NCBI GenBank assembly: GCA_029260575.1
Contig: JAJDDB010000027.1
Location: forward strand, 126,501 to 190,500
DNA length: 64,000 nucleotides
From: Phycisphaerales bacterium
GTDB taxonomy: Bacteria; Planctomycetota; Phycisphaerae; Phycisphaerales; SM1A02
Direction: 5' to 3'
Positions within the stretch are counted from its first letter, which is position 1, and every line of letters begins with the position of its first letter. The notes under the pieces were generated by a model. That model saw only the letters and a program-made list of their open reading frames with translations, did not search any database and was not told the origin of the DNA. Made by a program: the position numbers and the translations under genes. This document shows positions 7,643 to 16,415 of this stretch, in pieces.

Positions 7643-9073
7643 ATGTCAGAACGATCGACCGTAGGGCTTGATCTCGCCCACCGTTATGCCAAAGAATTTC
7701 TGAGCGGTCTGGATGAGAGATCCGTCGCCTCGACGGTGGATGTAACTACTCTTCGCGATCACCTTGGGGGGCCGGTCCCTGAAGTCGGCGAAGAACCTGC
7801 AGCGGTGATCGAACATATGGTCGCGGCCATCGATGGCGGAATCCTGGGAAGCACCAGTGGTCGTTTTTTTGCGTGGGTGATTGGCGGTTCGCTCGAAGCT
7901 GCATTGGCTGCGGACTGGCTCACTTCGACTTGGGATCAGAACGCTGCGTTAAGTCCGTGCAGCCCAGCGGCGGCGGTCGTGGAAGAGATAGCCGGCGCAT
8001 GGCTCCTGGATCTGCTGGCCCTTCCACGCGACGCATCTTTTGCATTCACAACGGGCTGCCAGATGGCCCATTTCACATCGCTCGCCGCAGCGCGGAACGC
8101 GGTCCTTCGCGCCCACGATTGGGATGTGAACCTTGATGGCCTGCAGGGAGCTCCTGCTGTCCGAGTACTGACGAGCACGCAGCGACATGGTTCTGTCGAT
8201 CGAGCGCTCCGCTTTCTCGGATTCGGTTCGCGGCATCTCACAACCATCGAAACCAACGAGTTCGGCCAGTGCGATATTGAAACGCTGCGAAACGCTCTTG
8301 CAGGTGGGAACGGACCCACCATCGTGATCCTCAAGGCAGGAGACATCAACATTGCTGCGTTCGATGATTTCAACCGCGCGATCCCCTTGGCCAAAGAGCA
8401 TGGAGCGTGGGTCCACGTCGATGGAGCCTTTGGCCTTTTCGCGCGAATAAGCAGCCAGTATTGTTCTCTGACTGCCGGAATTGAGCTTGCAGACAGCTGG
8501 GTAACGGATGGGCATAAGTGGCTTAATGTCCCGTTTGATTGCGGTTTCGCTGTCATCCGCGACACACGGGCGCATCGAGAGAGCATGTCCATCGGGGCGA
8601 GCTATATCTCGACTGACGCAGCGACCAGAGATCAGATTGACTGGAATCCCGAGTGGTCGCGGCGAGCGCGCGGCTTCCCGGTGTACGCTGCGCTGCGCCA
8701 ACTGGGTAGGGGTGGACTCGAGGATCTGATCAACCGCAACTGCGCGCAAGCATGCAAGCTTGTGGACGGAATCGGAGAACACTCTGGTGCCAATGTATTG
8801 TGGCGACCAACCCTGAATCAAGGCTTAGTTCGCTTCCTGGATACTCGGCCGGATGCCGGAGCCGCCGATCACGACCGCCGCACGGAGCGGATCATTCAGA
8901 TGGTCAACGCAAGTGGCGAAGCTTTTTTCAGTGGAACGACCTGGAGAGAACGGCGCGCGATGCGAATCAGTGTGGTGAACGCTCATACTGCGGATGCAGA
9001 CATTCATCGAAGCGTGGTTGCGGTCTGTGAAGCTGTTGACCACTGCATTCGAGAAGATGCGCGCAACTCCTAA
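7643..9073 (+). CDS. PLP-dependent decarboxylase (group II, aromatic/glutamate decarboxylase type)
   Basis: A 476-residue fold-type I PLP enzyme. Key features: SGRFFAWVIGG and an N-terminal swap region, ATTGCQMAHF-like cofactor loop FTTGCQMAHFTSL, HVDGAFGLFA with Asp260 expected to bind the pyridine nitrogen, and WVTDGHKWLNVP with Lys292 as the Schiff-base lysine. Group II decarboxylases act on amino acids such as tryptophan, tyrosine, glutamate or aspartate; the substrate cannot be read from sequence, and some members do other chemistry. AGGA stands 7 nt before the ATG. It is a lone gene bracketed by a duplicated repeat/gene-end arrangement, which suggests insertion of this segment. Confidence 0.88.
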   Translation: MSERSTVGLDLAHRYAKEFLSGLDERSVASTVDVTTLRDHLGGPVPEVGEEPAAVIEHMVAAIDGGILGSTSGRFFAWVIGGSLEAALAADWLTSTWDQNAALSPCSPAAAVVEEIAGAWLLDLLALPRDASFAFTTGCQMAHFTSLAAARNAVLRAHDWDVNLDGLQGAPAVRVLTSTQRHGSVDRALRFLGFGSRHLTTIETNEFGQCDIETLRNALAGGNGPTIVILKAGDINIAAFDDFNRAIPLAKEHGAWVHVDGAFGLFARISSQYCSLTAGIELADSWVTDGHKWLNVPFDCGFAVIRDTRAHRESMSIGASYISTDAATRDQIDWNPEWSRRARGFPVYAALRQLGRGGLEDLINRNCAQACKLVDGIGEHSGANVLWRPTLNQGLVRFLDTRPDAGAADHDRRTERIIQMVNASGEAFFSGTTWRERRAMRISVVNAHTADADIHRSVVAVCEAVDHCIREDARNS

Positions 9074-9220
9074 ATAAAGCCGGCTCGAGTTTGATCGGCC
9101 GATGCTGATGGTGTACTGGATACGATGGGCAGATGCGACGGGTGAGGTGAACCGGTTTTCGGAGACTCCAGCATCAGCGCGTGTGGAAGGGTGGTGCTGT
9201 GAAGAACGCGGCGTGAACAT

Positions 9221-9353
9221 CACCGCAGGCAGAGCCCGCGGCTTAAGGATGACCATATTCGACCACGACGAATTCAATCGTCGCGCATCCCAATACCCGA
9301 ATTCGCCACGGATGGTCATCCCAAAATCGTTAGCCACGGGCTCTGCCGGTGGA
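9221..9353. repeat. REP/BIME-like palindromic unit E
   Basis: Inverted REP pair: CCGCAGGCAGAGCCCGCGG plus CTTAAGG on the left (9222-9248) and CGTTAGCCACGGGCTCTGCC on the right (9328-9347). The spacer TCGCGCATCCCAATACCCG is a diverged copy of that in units B and D. It lies between the decarboxylase stop and the convergent BatA-like stop, where it could act as a bidirectional stem. Confidence 0.7.
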
Positions 9354-9370
9354 AATCAACGTCGCCGCAA

Positions 9371-11359
9371 CTAAATAAACGTCTTCCGGTGATACACCCA
9401 CCACTCCAGCATCAGCACCGCTAAGCACAGCGACAGTGCGTACGGCCACAGCGGTGTGTACTGCGTGGATGCAGCATCGACTGCATCGACGGTGTCCTGG
9501 CCAATCGTGATCTGCTGCTGCGCTGCGATGTCGCCTTCGTAGCTCGAATCCATGTTCACCGCGAACGGGCGGATCTGCGCATCATCGGATTCCGCAGACT
9601 CGTACGACAGCAGATACAGACCTGAAAGACGAATCGGCCCCCAACTGAATGATGTCGGATCGACCGGCGAAAGAACCTCGTTGGAACCGTTGGGAAGGCG
9701 CAGGTTAATGTCGGTCGCGCTGGCGGGAAGGCGGGCAGTGAGCGCTTCGCTGGGTTTGAACCCGCGGCTGGTAAGTGCTTCGCCGGTCTGACCGAGGTCC
9801 TCGATGGCGTTGACGAGAAACGTGACGAAGCTGCGCATGAACGGCCAGTTGCTGTCGAGCACATCAAACGTGACGTGTATCAGCCGCAGCGGCCCGCGCG
9901 TCAGTGTGATGATCGCCGGGCCGCGACCGCCTTCTGCGAGCACCTGTACATCATCTTCCGGCGCGAGCATGTAGGCTTTGCGGATGATGAGATTGTCCAG
10001 CGCGACATAGCGCATGACCGGATGATCCTGCCGGGCGTCGAGGATGAGCATGCCGTCATCGTTGACGCTGTATTCGTTGAGACCGAGCACCGGCGGCGTC
10101 GGGCCGAACGTCAGATACCGCCCCGGCGGGAGGTTGTCGGTCGTCGGCGTGAATGCATCAAAGACGATTGCGTCGTAGGTGTCGGTCGTGTCATTTTCGA
10201 CCAGCGCATCGAACTGCACGCCGCTGAGCAGATCAAGCTGTTTGAGCTGCGGCATGCCTTCGAGAACAGAACGCAACACGAAGTTCTTGGATTCAACAAG
10301 CGCTACAACAAGCTTCTTTGGTGGCGGCACGACGACCTGCGCGATGTTGTCTGCGATCATGTCATCTTCGCGAAGCAGCGCGACTTCGATAACAGCGCCA
10401 TACGGCAACTCGAAAGGCGTAAAGACGACATTCTTGCGCGCGGGGACGAGTGCGCCAGTCGCGCCGTCAATTGTCGCAGCAGCCATCTCGGCTTCCTGAA
10501 TTCCGAGTACGACATCATCAACGGACAATTGCATATCCGCAGAGAGAGTCTGCTGGTTGTAATTCACAAGCGCGGTAAAGACCTCAACAGAGTTCGGTTG
10601 ATCGTACGGCCGCTGCACCGAGATCGTGGTGATGCCAAGATTGTCCGGTTCCGGAGAGCCGACCGGGTAAAACACCATCTTCTCAGTGCGCAGGACGTTG
10701 TCGGCAAGATCCGCAATGCGGCCGTCGGAGAAGAGTTCGATCGTCGCCGGGCCACCGATAGCGCGTTCGTTGTCAGGGTTGGGGTTGACCGTATAGGCCC
10801 GGGCGAGTTTGAACGCGTCTTCAATTGCAGTGCTGCCGTGCGTGGGTCGAATCTGATCGATGGCAGCAAGCAGTTCACGCTTTGAAGATGAGAACCGGCT
10901 GTAGACTTCCGCGCGATCGGAGAATGCGAGGATCATGGTTTCGCCGGCGGGACGGCTGAAGATGCCGCCGGCAAACATTGTCTCGATGCGATCGCGCGCC
11001 AGTTGTTTGGCTTTCTCTAGGCGATTGGTCGCATCTCCGATGTCAGTCGCTGTCATCGAGCCGGAGTTGTCGATGAGGATGACGGTCTTGCCTGAAGCGC
11101 CCGTGCCGCCGCGGATCTGCGGCTGCATAACGGCTGCGATGAGTAACAACAGCGCAATGAGTTGCAGCAGCAATAACAGATTGCGGCGCAATTTCTGAAA
11201 CGGCGCGTTTGCCTGTAGGTCTTCGACGGACTTCTTCCACAGCAGCGTGGTGGAAATCGCCTGCGGCCGGCGGCGCAACTTGAGAAAGTACAGCAGAATC
11301 AGCGGCGGAATGACCGCAAGGCCGAGTATCAATCCGGTGATCGGCGTCAGCCACGTCAC
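9371..11359 (-). CDS. BatA-like membrane protein with VWA domain
   Basis: A 662-residue protein. Residues 1-90 match the BatA N-terminal module: a first span, LYFLKLRRRPQAISTTLLW, an amphipathic linker FQKLRRNLLLLLQL and a second span. A von Willebrand A domain follows with MIDAS motif IDNSGSM (DxSxS) near residue 97. The middle third looks like beta-rich extracytoplasmic sequence. A C-terminal span ends LEWWVYHRKTFI. Proteins of this build work with MoxR ATPases and DUF58 proteins in envelope stress or protein assembly. It is the last gene of the operon and its start overlaps the DUF58 stop by 4 bp. A scrap of its 3' end is duplicated near 7.5 kb. Confidence 0.85.
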   Translation of the reverse strand: MTWLTPITGLILGLAVIPPLILLYFLKLRRRPQAISTTLLWKKSVEDLQANAPFQKLRRNLLLLLQLIALLLLIAAVMQPQIRGGTGASGKTVILIDNSGSMTATDIGDATNRLEKAKQLARDRIETMFAGGIFSRPAGETMILAFSDRAEVYSRFSSSKRELLAAIDQIRPTHGSTAIEDAFKLARAYTVNPNPDNERAIGGPATIELFSDGRIADLADNVLRTEKMVFYPVGSPEPDNLGITTISVQRPYDQPNSVEVFTALVNYNQQTLSADMQLSVDDVVLGIQEAEMAAATIDGATGALVPARKNVVFTPFELPYGAVIEVALLREDDMIADNIAQVVVPPPKKLVVALVESKNFVLRSVLEGMPQLKQLDLLSGVQFDALVENDTTDTYDAIVFDAFTPTTDNLPPGRYLTFGPTPPVLGLNEYSVNDDGMLILDARQDHPVMRYVALDNLIIRKAYMLAPEDDVQVLAEGGRGPAIITLTRGPLRLIHVTFDVLDSNWPFMRSFVTFLVNAIEDLGQTGEALTSRGFKPSEALTARLPASATDINLRLPNGSNEVLSPVDPTSFSWGPIRLSGLYLLSYESAESDDAQIRPFAVNMDSSYEGDIAAQQQITIGQDTVDAVDAASTQYTPLWPYALSLCLAVLMLEWWVYHRKTFI

Positions 11360-12285
11360 TTCACCAGACCTCGCTTGCGCAGGTAGTCCATGAGCAGCGC
11401 GGTCAGATCAGTGCCGGTGTCAATCGTCAGGTGCATCATCCCACGGCGCACACAGAATTCACGCAACTGACCGCAATATCCGTTGAGGTTTTCCTTATAT
11501 CGCTTCAAGAGCGCAGCACTAACGGTGACTTCGGCGGTGTCCTCATCTTCAATATCAGTCAGGCGCAGATCGCCTGCCAGGCCGTGCTTGGATGGATCGA
11601 TCTCTTCCGGCGACAACACCTGCATGCAGAATGTGTCGTATCCACTGCCTGCGAGATATCGCAAGCCGCGTTCGTAGCCTTCCTTGTACATGAAGTCTGA
11701 AAGGATGACCATGACGCCCTTGCCCTGCCGGGAGAGTGCTATGGAGCGCATGGAATCTGTGAATGCGCTGCTGCCTGCAGGTTCAAGATTGAGCAGCCAT
11801 TCACCCATGTCGCGCGTCCGCCGTCTGCCGCGCAGTGACGGCAGTGGTTGCAGACCTTCGCTGTCAAAGGCATACAGCGATACGCGGTTGTGGTTGGTCA
11901 GGCCGATGTAACCGAGCGCCATCGCCAGTCGTTGACAGAATACGAACTTGCTCGGGTTGCCCCAGTTCATGGATGCGCTGGAGTCAATCGCAACGATCAA
12001 CGACAGGTCTTCTTCTTCGAGGAAGACCTTGAGAAAGAGCTTGTCGAGGCGGGCATAGATGTTCCAGTCGACGAAGCGCAGGTCGTCGCCGTGGGTGTAG
12101 TGGCGATAGTCTGCAAATTCGACGCTGATGCCGCGGCGTTTGGATCGGCGTTCACCCTGCAATTTGCCTGCAAATATCTTGCGGCTCATGATGTCGACCT
12201 GCTCGAGCTTTGCCATGAGCGCGCTGTCGATCAGTTCATCAACGCGTTTCGGCGGCGGCTGTGTTGTCTGGCCGAATACTGCCAT
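11356..12285 (-). CDS. DUF58 protein (MoxR-associated)
   Basis: A 309-residue protein with the DUF58 signature GISVEFADYRHYTHGDDLR followed by FVDWNIYARLDKLFLK at about residues 52-88, then a VWA-like fold with IVAIDSSASMNWG (near 100-112), whose DSSAS resembles a MIDAS loop. DUF58 proteins are partners of MoxR AAA ATPases. The gene sits 4 nt after moxR and overlaps the BatA-like gene by 4 bp, so the three are almost certainly translated as one set. No membrane span is visible, so it should be cytoplasmic or membrane-peripheral. Confidence 0.9.
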   Translation of the reverse strand: MAVFGQTTQPPPKRVDELIDSALMAKLEQVDIMSRKIFAGKLQGERRSKRRGISVEFADYRHYTHGDDLRFVDWNIYARLDKLFLKVFLEEEDLSLIVAIDSSASMNWGNPSKFVFCQRLAMALGYIGLTNHNRVSLYAFDSEGLQPLPSLRGRRRTRDMGEWLLNLEPAGSSAFTDSMRSIALSRQGKGVMVILSDFMYKEGYERGLRYLAGSGYDTFCMQVLSPEEIDPSKHGLAGDLRLTDIEDEDTAEVTVSAALLKRYKENLNGYCGQLREFCVRRGMMHLTIDTGTDLTALLMDYLRKRGLVK

Positions 12286-12289
12286 GGAC

Positions 12290-13333
12290 TTACTCTACCT
12301 CCCGCGGCGTATGGGTGATCAGTGTGTCGATAATCGTATCTGTATTGATGCCATCGGCCTCAGCTTCGAAGCTGCGGATGATTCGGTGGCGCAGCGCAGG
12401 TAGCGCAGCAACCTGTACATCATGAAATGCAGCAGCATATCTGCCCTCGATAAGCGCTTGCACTTTTGCTGCGGTGATCAAGGTCTGCGCGCCGCGCGGA
12501 CTGACGCCGACGTGAATCATTCGGCGGATATTTTCCGGACAGTGTTCGCCATCGGGGTGCGTGCCGAGTACGAGACGAATCGCATAATCCTGAACCTGCG
12601 GAGCAACAATGACTCGCTGAGCGAGTTGCTGAGCTGATTGAATCGTGTCGCCATCGAGTACTTTTTCGACTGTCGGATCAATGCGCGCAGTCGTCCGGTG
12701 CAGAATCTCGTTCATCTCGATGCGCGTGGCATATGGCACTGCGATTTTGAAGAAGAACCGATCAAGCTGGGCTTCGGGAAGAGAATATGTGCCTTCCTGT
12801 TCGATCGGATTCTGCGTGGCCATGACAAAGAACGGCTGTTCGAGCTGATGCGTTTGACCCGCAACTGTTACGGAGCGTTCCTGCATTGCTTCAAGCAGTG
12901 AAGACTGACTCTTGGGCGTGGCGCGATTAATTTCATCAGCGAGAACCAGTTGATGAAAAATCGGTCCCGGGCTGAATGTGAACGACCGATGTCCGGTGCG
13001 CTCGTCTTCAACAACAATGCTGGTGCCTGTGATGTCCGCCGGCATCAAGTCAGGCGTGAACTGGATTCGGGCAAAGGTCAAACCAAGTGAATCGCTGAGT
13101 GTCTTAATCAGCAGCGTCTTGCCCAAGCCGGGCACACCCTCAAGCAGCGCGTGGCCGCCTGCGAACAGACAAATCAGTGTCTGGTGTACAATTTCATCCT
13201 GCCCGACGAGCACCTTGCCAATCTCTTTTCGCAACGTGTCGAAGATGTCACGAAAACTCGCGCACGCGCGAATCACCGACTCAGTGTCGTTGAAGTGCAT
13301 ATCAAGTGACGGAGGCGCGGAAGCAGTCGGCAT
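12290..13333 (-). CDS. MoxR-family AAA+ ATPase
   Basis: A 347-residue AAA+ ATPase of the MoxR group. Walker A is GVPGLGKTLL, preceded by GQDEIVHQTLICLFAGGHAL; Walker B is LVLADEINRATPKSQ; sensor 1 region is FVMATQNPIEQEGTYSLPEAQ; and LDRFFFKIAVPYAT follows. Such ATPases act as chaperones that help assemble or activate complexes with VWA proteins. Its stop is 4 nt before the DUF58 start and its first base overlaps the last base of the upstream VWA gene. Length is normal for the family. Confidence 0.93.
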   Translation of the reverse strand: MPTASAPPSLDMHFNDTESVIRACASFRDIFDTLRKEIGKVLVGQDEIVHQTLICLFAGGHALLEGVPGLGKTLLIKTLSDSLGLTFARIQFTPDLMPADITGTSIVVEDERTGHRSFTFSPGPIFHQLVLADEINRATPKSQSSLLEAMQERSVTVAGQTHQLEQPFFVMATQNPIEQEGTYSLPEAQLDRFFFKIAVPYATRIEMNEILHRTTARIDPTVEKVLDGDTIQSAQQLAQRVIVAPQVQDYAIRLVLGTHPDGEHCPENIRRMIHVGVSPRGAQTLITAAKVQALIEGRYAAAFHDVQVAALPALRHRIIRSFEAEADGINTDTIIDTLITHTPREVE

Positions 13334-16300
13334 CAGCGAGCGTCTCCCCCGCCATCGTTTTCTTCACCCCGTGCACGACGCTTGGCCCGCAGCAGTCTGC
13401 TGGTGTAATCGCCTTCGTCTTCGTCGGCAGCCTGACCGGTATGCGAGTCGCGCCGCTTGGGCGTTTGATCATCGGCTTTGCGCGGGCCGGCGGTCGCTTC
13501 CTGACTGACATCAAACGATATTTCCGCATCGCCTTCTTCGACTTCGTATTTTCGGCTGCGATCTGCTTCTGCAGCCGCGCGATCCCTGCGTTTCTGTGCA
13601 GCGGTTTGTGCTGCGCCGGTGCGCTGGCTCATCTGGCTGCGTGTGCGCTTCCAGGCTGCAACGGCATCTGTCGATGCATCTGCACGGCTCCCGACTGCTC
13701 GTCCTGCCATTGCGCGAATCTTCGCCGGATCAATCGTGAGTCGCCGCGCTGCGACATCGAATAAGAACAGCGCTGCAGCAAGAATTGTGAGTAGATCCCA
13801 GATGCGTTTCGGACTCTTGGGGATTGTCAGATCGTCGCGTTTGAAGAGATCCGCCACTTCGGGATCGTTTGCCGCAAGCATCCGCCCGCCAGTGTCTTCT
13901 GCCAGTTGGCGCAGCAATGCCGCATTGTGCTTGACCGATTTGAATTCATCGGAATACGGCACCGCGACTGCTGCCTGCAAGTGGCTTGCGCGTTCCTGAT
14001 CACCGGTTCGATAGGACACATCAACGATGTAAGCGCCCGCTTCATCTGTGACGAACTGCATGCGGTACCTGCCCGGGCCGACCTGCTGCAACAAGACCGG
14101 CTCGGTCTCACCGCTCGGCCGATGCACCTGCGCCCCTGCATTCAGAAAGTTCAGCGATTGTGCATCATCATCAAGCGCTTCGACTTCAACAACAGCGATG
14201 TCGCCATCCTGGTGTGTCGTAATCGACACGTTCCGTTCACCCGTCGGCCGCATCACCCAGCGAACGGATTGCTCCCAGAACGTTCGGAATTCTCCCCAGC
14301 TCGGCCAGCGCCCGCCCCACCGTCCCGTGATGTCGCTTGTGTATGCAATCGACCGGCCCAGGCCATAATTCCAACTTGCGTACAGCGGATCAACGCCTTC
14401 CTTGGTGGCGATCACGAAAGCATTCTGCGTGAGCCCCTCGCGTGCAGCAGTCAACACATAACCATCGATTTCCGGAACAGCAGTGAAACCATCCGTCGGG
14501 CCGGGCAGGCGGCTTGCGACCTGCGGCTGAAAGATTTCGCCTTCCTGAATCAGCGATCGTGATACCAGTTGCGCTTCCTTCATGAAAATCTCAGGCAGCT
14601 TCTTGGGATTCGTGACGTTGTAGAAATTTCCGCCGGTCTTGTTCGCCACCGCTTGCATGTGAGATCGATCAATCAGCGTGCCGTGCCCGCCCACCATCAC
14701 CGTCGTCACAGTGATCTTCGCGCTGACGTATTGTCCAAGCAACTTCGGCGTCGGCGGCGATGGATCACCATCTGAGATAATGATGGCGTGCTTTTGTCCA
14801 GCGCGTATTGTCGTCAATCCTGCGTGCGCAACCTGCATAGACGACTGGAAATCGGGCATGTCGCCCATTGCCATTTTCTTCGTTGCAGCAAGCGCAGCTT
14901 TGCGGTCACCGACAAGCTGCATCGGGAACGCCCAGCTCGAACCGGCGAAGCCGCCTCCACCACCACCGCCCCATCCGCCGAATTCAACGATGCCAACATA
15001 GTCCAATCGACTCAGTGAGTTGATCGCAGCCTCAGCCACTTTCTGCGCCCAGAAATTGCCCTGCGGCATTTCACAAGAGTGCATGATCAGCGCCAGCGCA
15101 CCGCGCGGAAGCTGACGTGAACTCGGCGGGTCTAGTTTGACCGGCAACACCTTCGCTGTTTCCGAATCAATCCAGCCGCCCGCCCCAAACGACTGCGGGC
15201 CGCCGAGCATGATCAAGCCGCCACCGAGGTCATGCACATACGCGTGCAACATGTTGTCCTGCGCATCGTCAAAGGAATACCTCGGGATGTTGCACAGAAT
15301 CACTGCATCGAAACTGGTCAGGTACACAAGATTGACCAGCCCGCCGGGGCCGATGCGCTGCACTTCGATATTGCTGTCGCGCAGTGCCTGCATGAGATAT
15401 TGCGACTCGCTTACGCCGTCATCAATGACGAGTACCTTGCCCTCGCCGCCAACGAACGTTACTGCGTATGCGTTGTTGTTTCGATCAATGTAATCTGCAG
15501 ATGGGTCGTCCGGCTCGAATGTGGCTTCGAACTGCGTCGCGCCGGATTGATCAAGACTGATTTCAAGTTGGTACACATTGCGGCCGGATTCGAGACTGAC
15601 GCGCATGCCATCGCCATCGTCAGTTCCGTTGAGGTCCAGCACAGTGCCATCCATCTTCAGATAAATGGTGCCCGTTGTCGGCCGTTGACTGCGCAGCGAC
15701 ATTGTGATCGTTGACGTCTGGCCGACGCGTGCCCGAGCAGGGGCGCGAATGCGGTCGAAGATCACTTCGTTGTCGTACTCGTATTCGAGCAGCAACACAT
15801 CAATCGGAACCTTGTTCGCTTTTGCTATTTCCGCAGCTTCCGCCACCGAATCGACAGTCTCGTTGCCGTCACTTGCAATCAACAATCGATTGGCCGTGTC
15901 ATCAGGCATGATCGCCAGCGCGATGCGCACGCCGCTGGCCAGGTTCGTCGCTGTCGGATCGGTAACGTCCTGCCCGGCGCTGACCTCGCTGTAGACATCC
16001 GGCATCGCCGCAATGTTGGCTTCACGCGCTACCGTTACGACAGCCACGCGATCATCCGGTTCCCGGCTGTCGCGCACCAGCGACGCCTTGCGCAGGAATC
16101 TTACCGCCTCTTCCTTGAGCGGCAATGGAATTGACTGACTGCGATCGAGAATGATCGTGACTGTTACGCCTTCGCCTTTTTTCACCCATGAAGGATGCGC
16201 GAGCGCCGCGGCTAACAGCACAATTACCAGACACCGAAATGCAAACGTCGTTATCGCCTTGCCGCGCGACATGCCGCCGATCGATCGCAGCGCAAACAGA

Positions 16301-16383
16301 AATGATGGAATGATGAGCAGCAACACAAACAACCACACCGGTCGTTCAAAGGCAATCGGAAGTTCTGCGAACATCATGATCAC
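13333..16383 (-). CDS. Large membrane VWA protein with a glutamine amidotransferase-like domain
   Basis: A 1016-residue protein. Two N-terminal spans (about 14-32 and 44-62) are followed by a VWA domain with IILDRSQSIP (DxSxS) near residue 80. A class I amidotransferase-like region lies around 330-440 (GKVLVIDDGVSESQYLMQAL, FDAVILCNIP, GGGLIMLGGPQSFGAGGW), then a second VWA-like region whose first MIDAS Asp is replaced (LIMHSCEMPQ) but which keeps IIISDGDPSPP. A span near 870-890 precedes a cytosolic tail of about 130 residues rich in Arg and Asp. No amidotransferase triad is obvious, so that domain is probably structural. It belongs to the MoxR/DUF58/BatA group and overlaps moxR by 1 bp. Confidence 0.85.
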   Translation of the reverse strand: MIMMFAELPIAFERPVWLFVLLLIIPSFLFALRSIGGMSRGKAITTFAFRCLVIVLLAAALAHPSWVKKGEGVTVTIILDRSQSIPLPLKEEAVRFLRKASLVRDSREPDDRVAVVTVAREANIAAMPDVYSEVSAGQDVTDPTATNLASGVRIALAIMPDDTANRLLIASDGNETVDSVAEAAEIAKANKVPIDVLLLEYEYDNEVIFDRIRAPARARVGQTSTITMSLRSQRPTTGTIYLKMDGTVLDLNGTDDGDGMRVSLESGRNVYQLEISLDQSGATQFEATFEPDDPSADYIDRNNNAYAVTFVGGEGKVLVIDDGVSESQYLMQALRDSNIEVQRIGPGGLVNLVYLTSFDAVILCNIPRYSFDDAQDNMLHAYVHDLGGGLIMLGGPQSFGAGGWIDSETAKVLPVKLDPPSSRQLPRGALALIMHSCEMPQGNFWAQKVAEAAINSLSRLDYVGIVEFGGWGGGGGGGFAGSSWAFPMQLVGDRKAALAATKKMAMGDMPDFQSSMQVAHAGLTTIRAGQKHAIIISDGDPSPPTPKLLGQYVSAKITVTTVMVGGHGTLIDRSHMQAVANKTGGNFYNVTNPKKLPEIFMKEAQLVSRSLIQEGEIFQPQVASRLPGPTDGFTAVPEIDGYVLTAAREGLTQNAFVIATKEGVDPLYASWNYGLGRSIAYTSDITGRWGGRWPSWGEFRTFWEQSVRWVMRPTGERNVSITTHQDGDIAVVEVEALDDDAQSLNFLNAGAQVHRPSGETEPVLLQQVGPGRYRMQFVTDEAGAYIVDVSYRTGDQERASHLQAAVAVPYSDEFKSVKHNAALLRQLAEDTGGRMLAANDPEVADLFKRDDLTIPKSPKRIWDLLTILAAALFLFDVAARRLTIDPAKIRAMAGRAVGSRADASTDAVAAWKRTRSQMSQRTGAAQTAAQKRRDRAAAEADRSRKYEVEEGDAEISFDVSQEATAGPRKADDQTPKRRDSHTGQAADEDEGDYTSRLLRAKRRARGEENDGGGDAR

Positions 16384-16415
16384 ACCGTCGGCTCCGCTGC
16401 TTGCTCCAACACAAT

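Noticed and set aside
9875-10885. 336-codon plus-strand open frame
   Set aside because: Antisense to the BatA-like VWA gene, with no independent start signal or family match.
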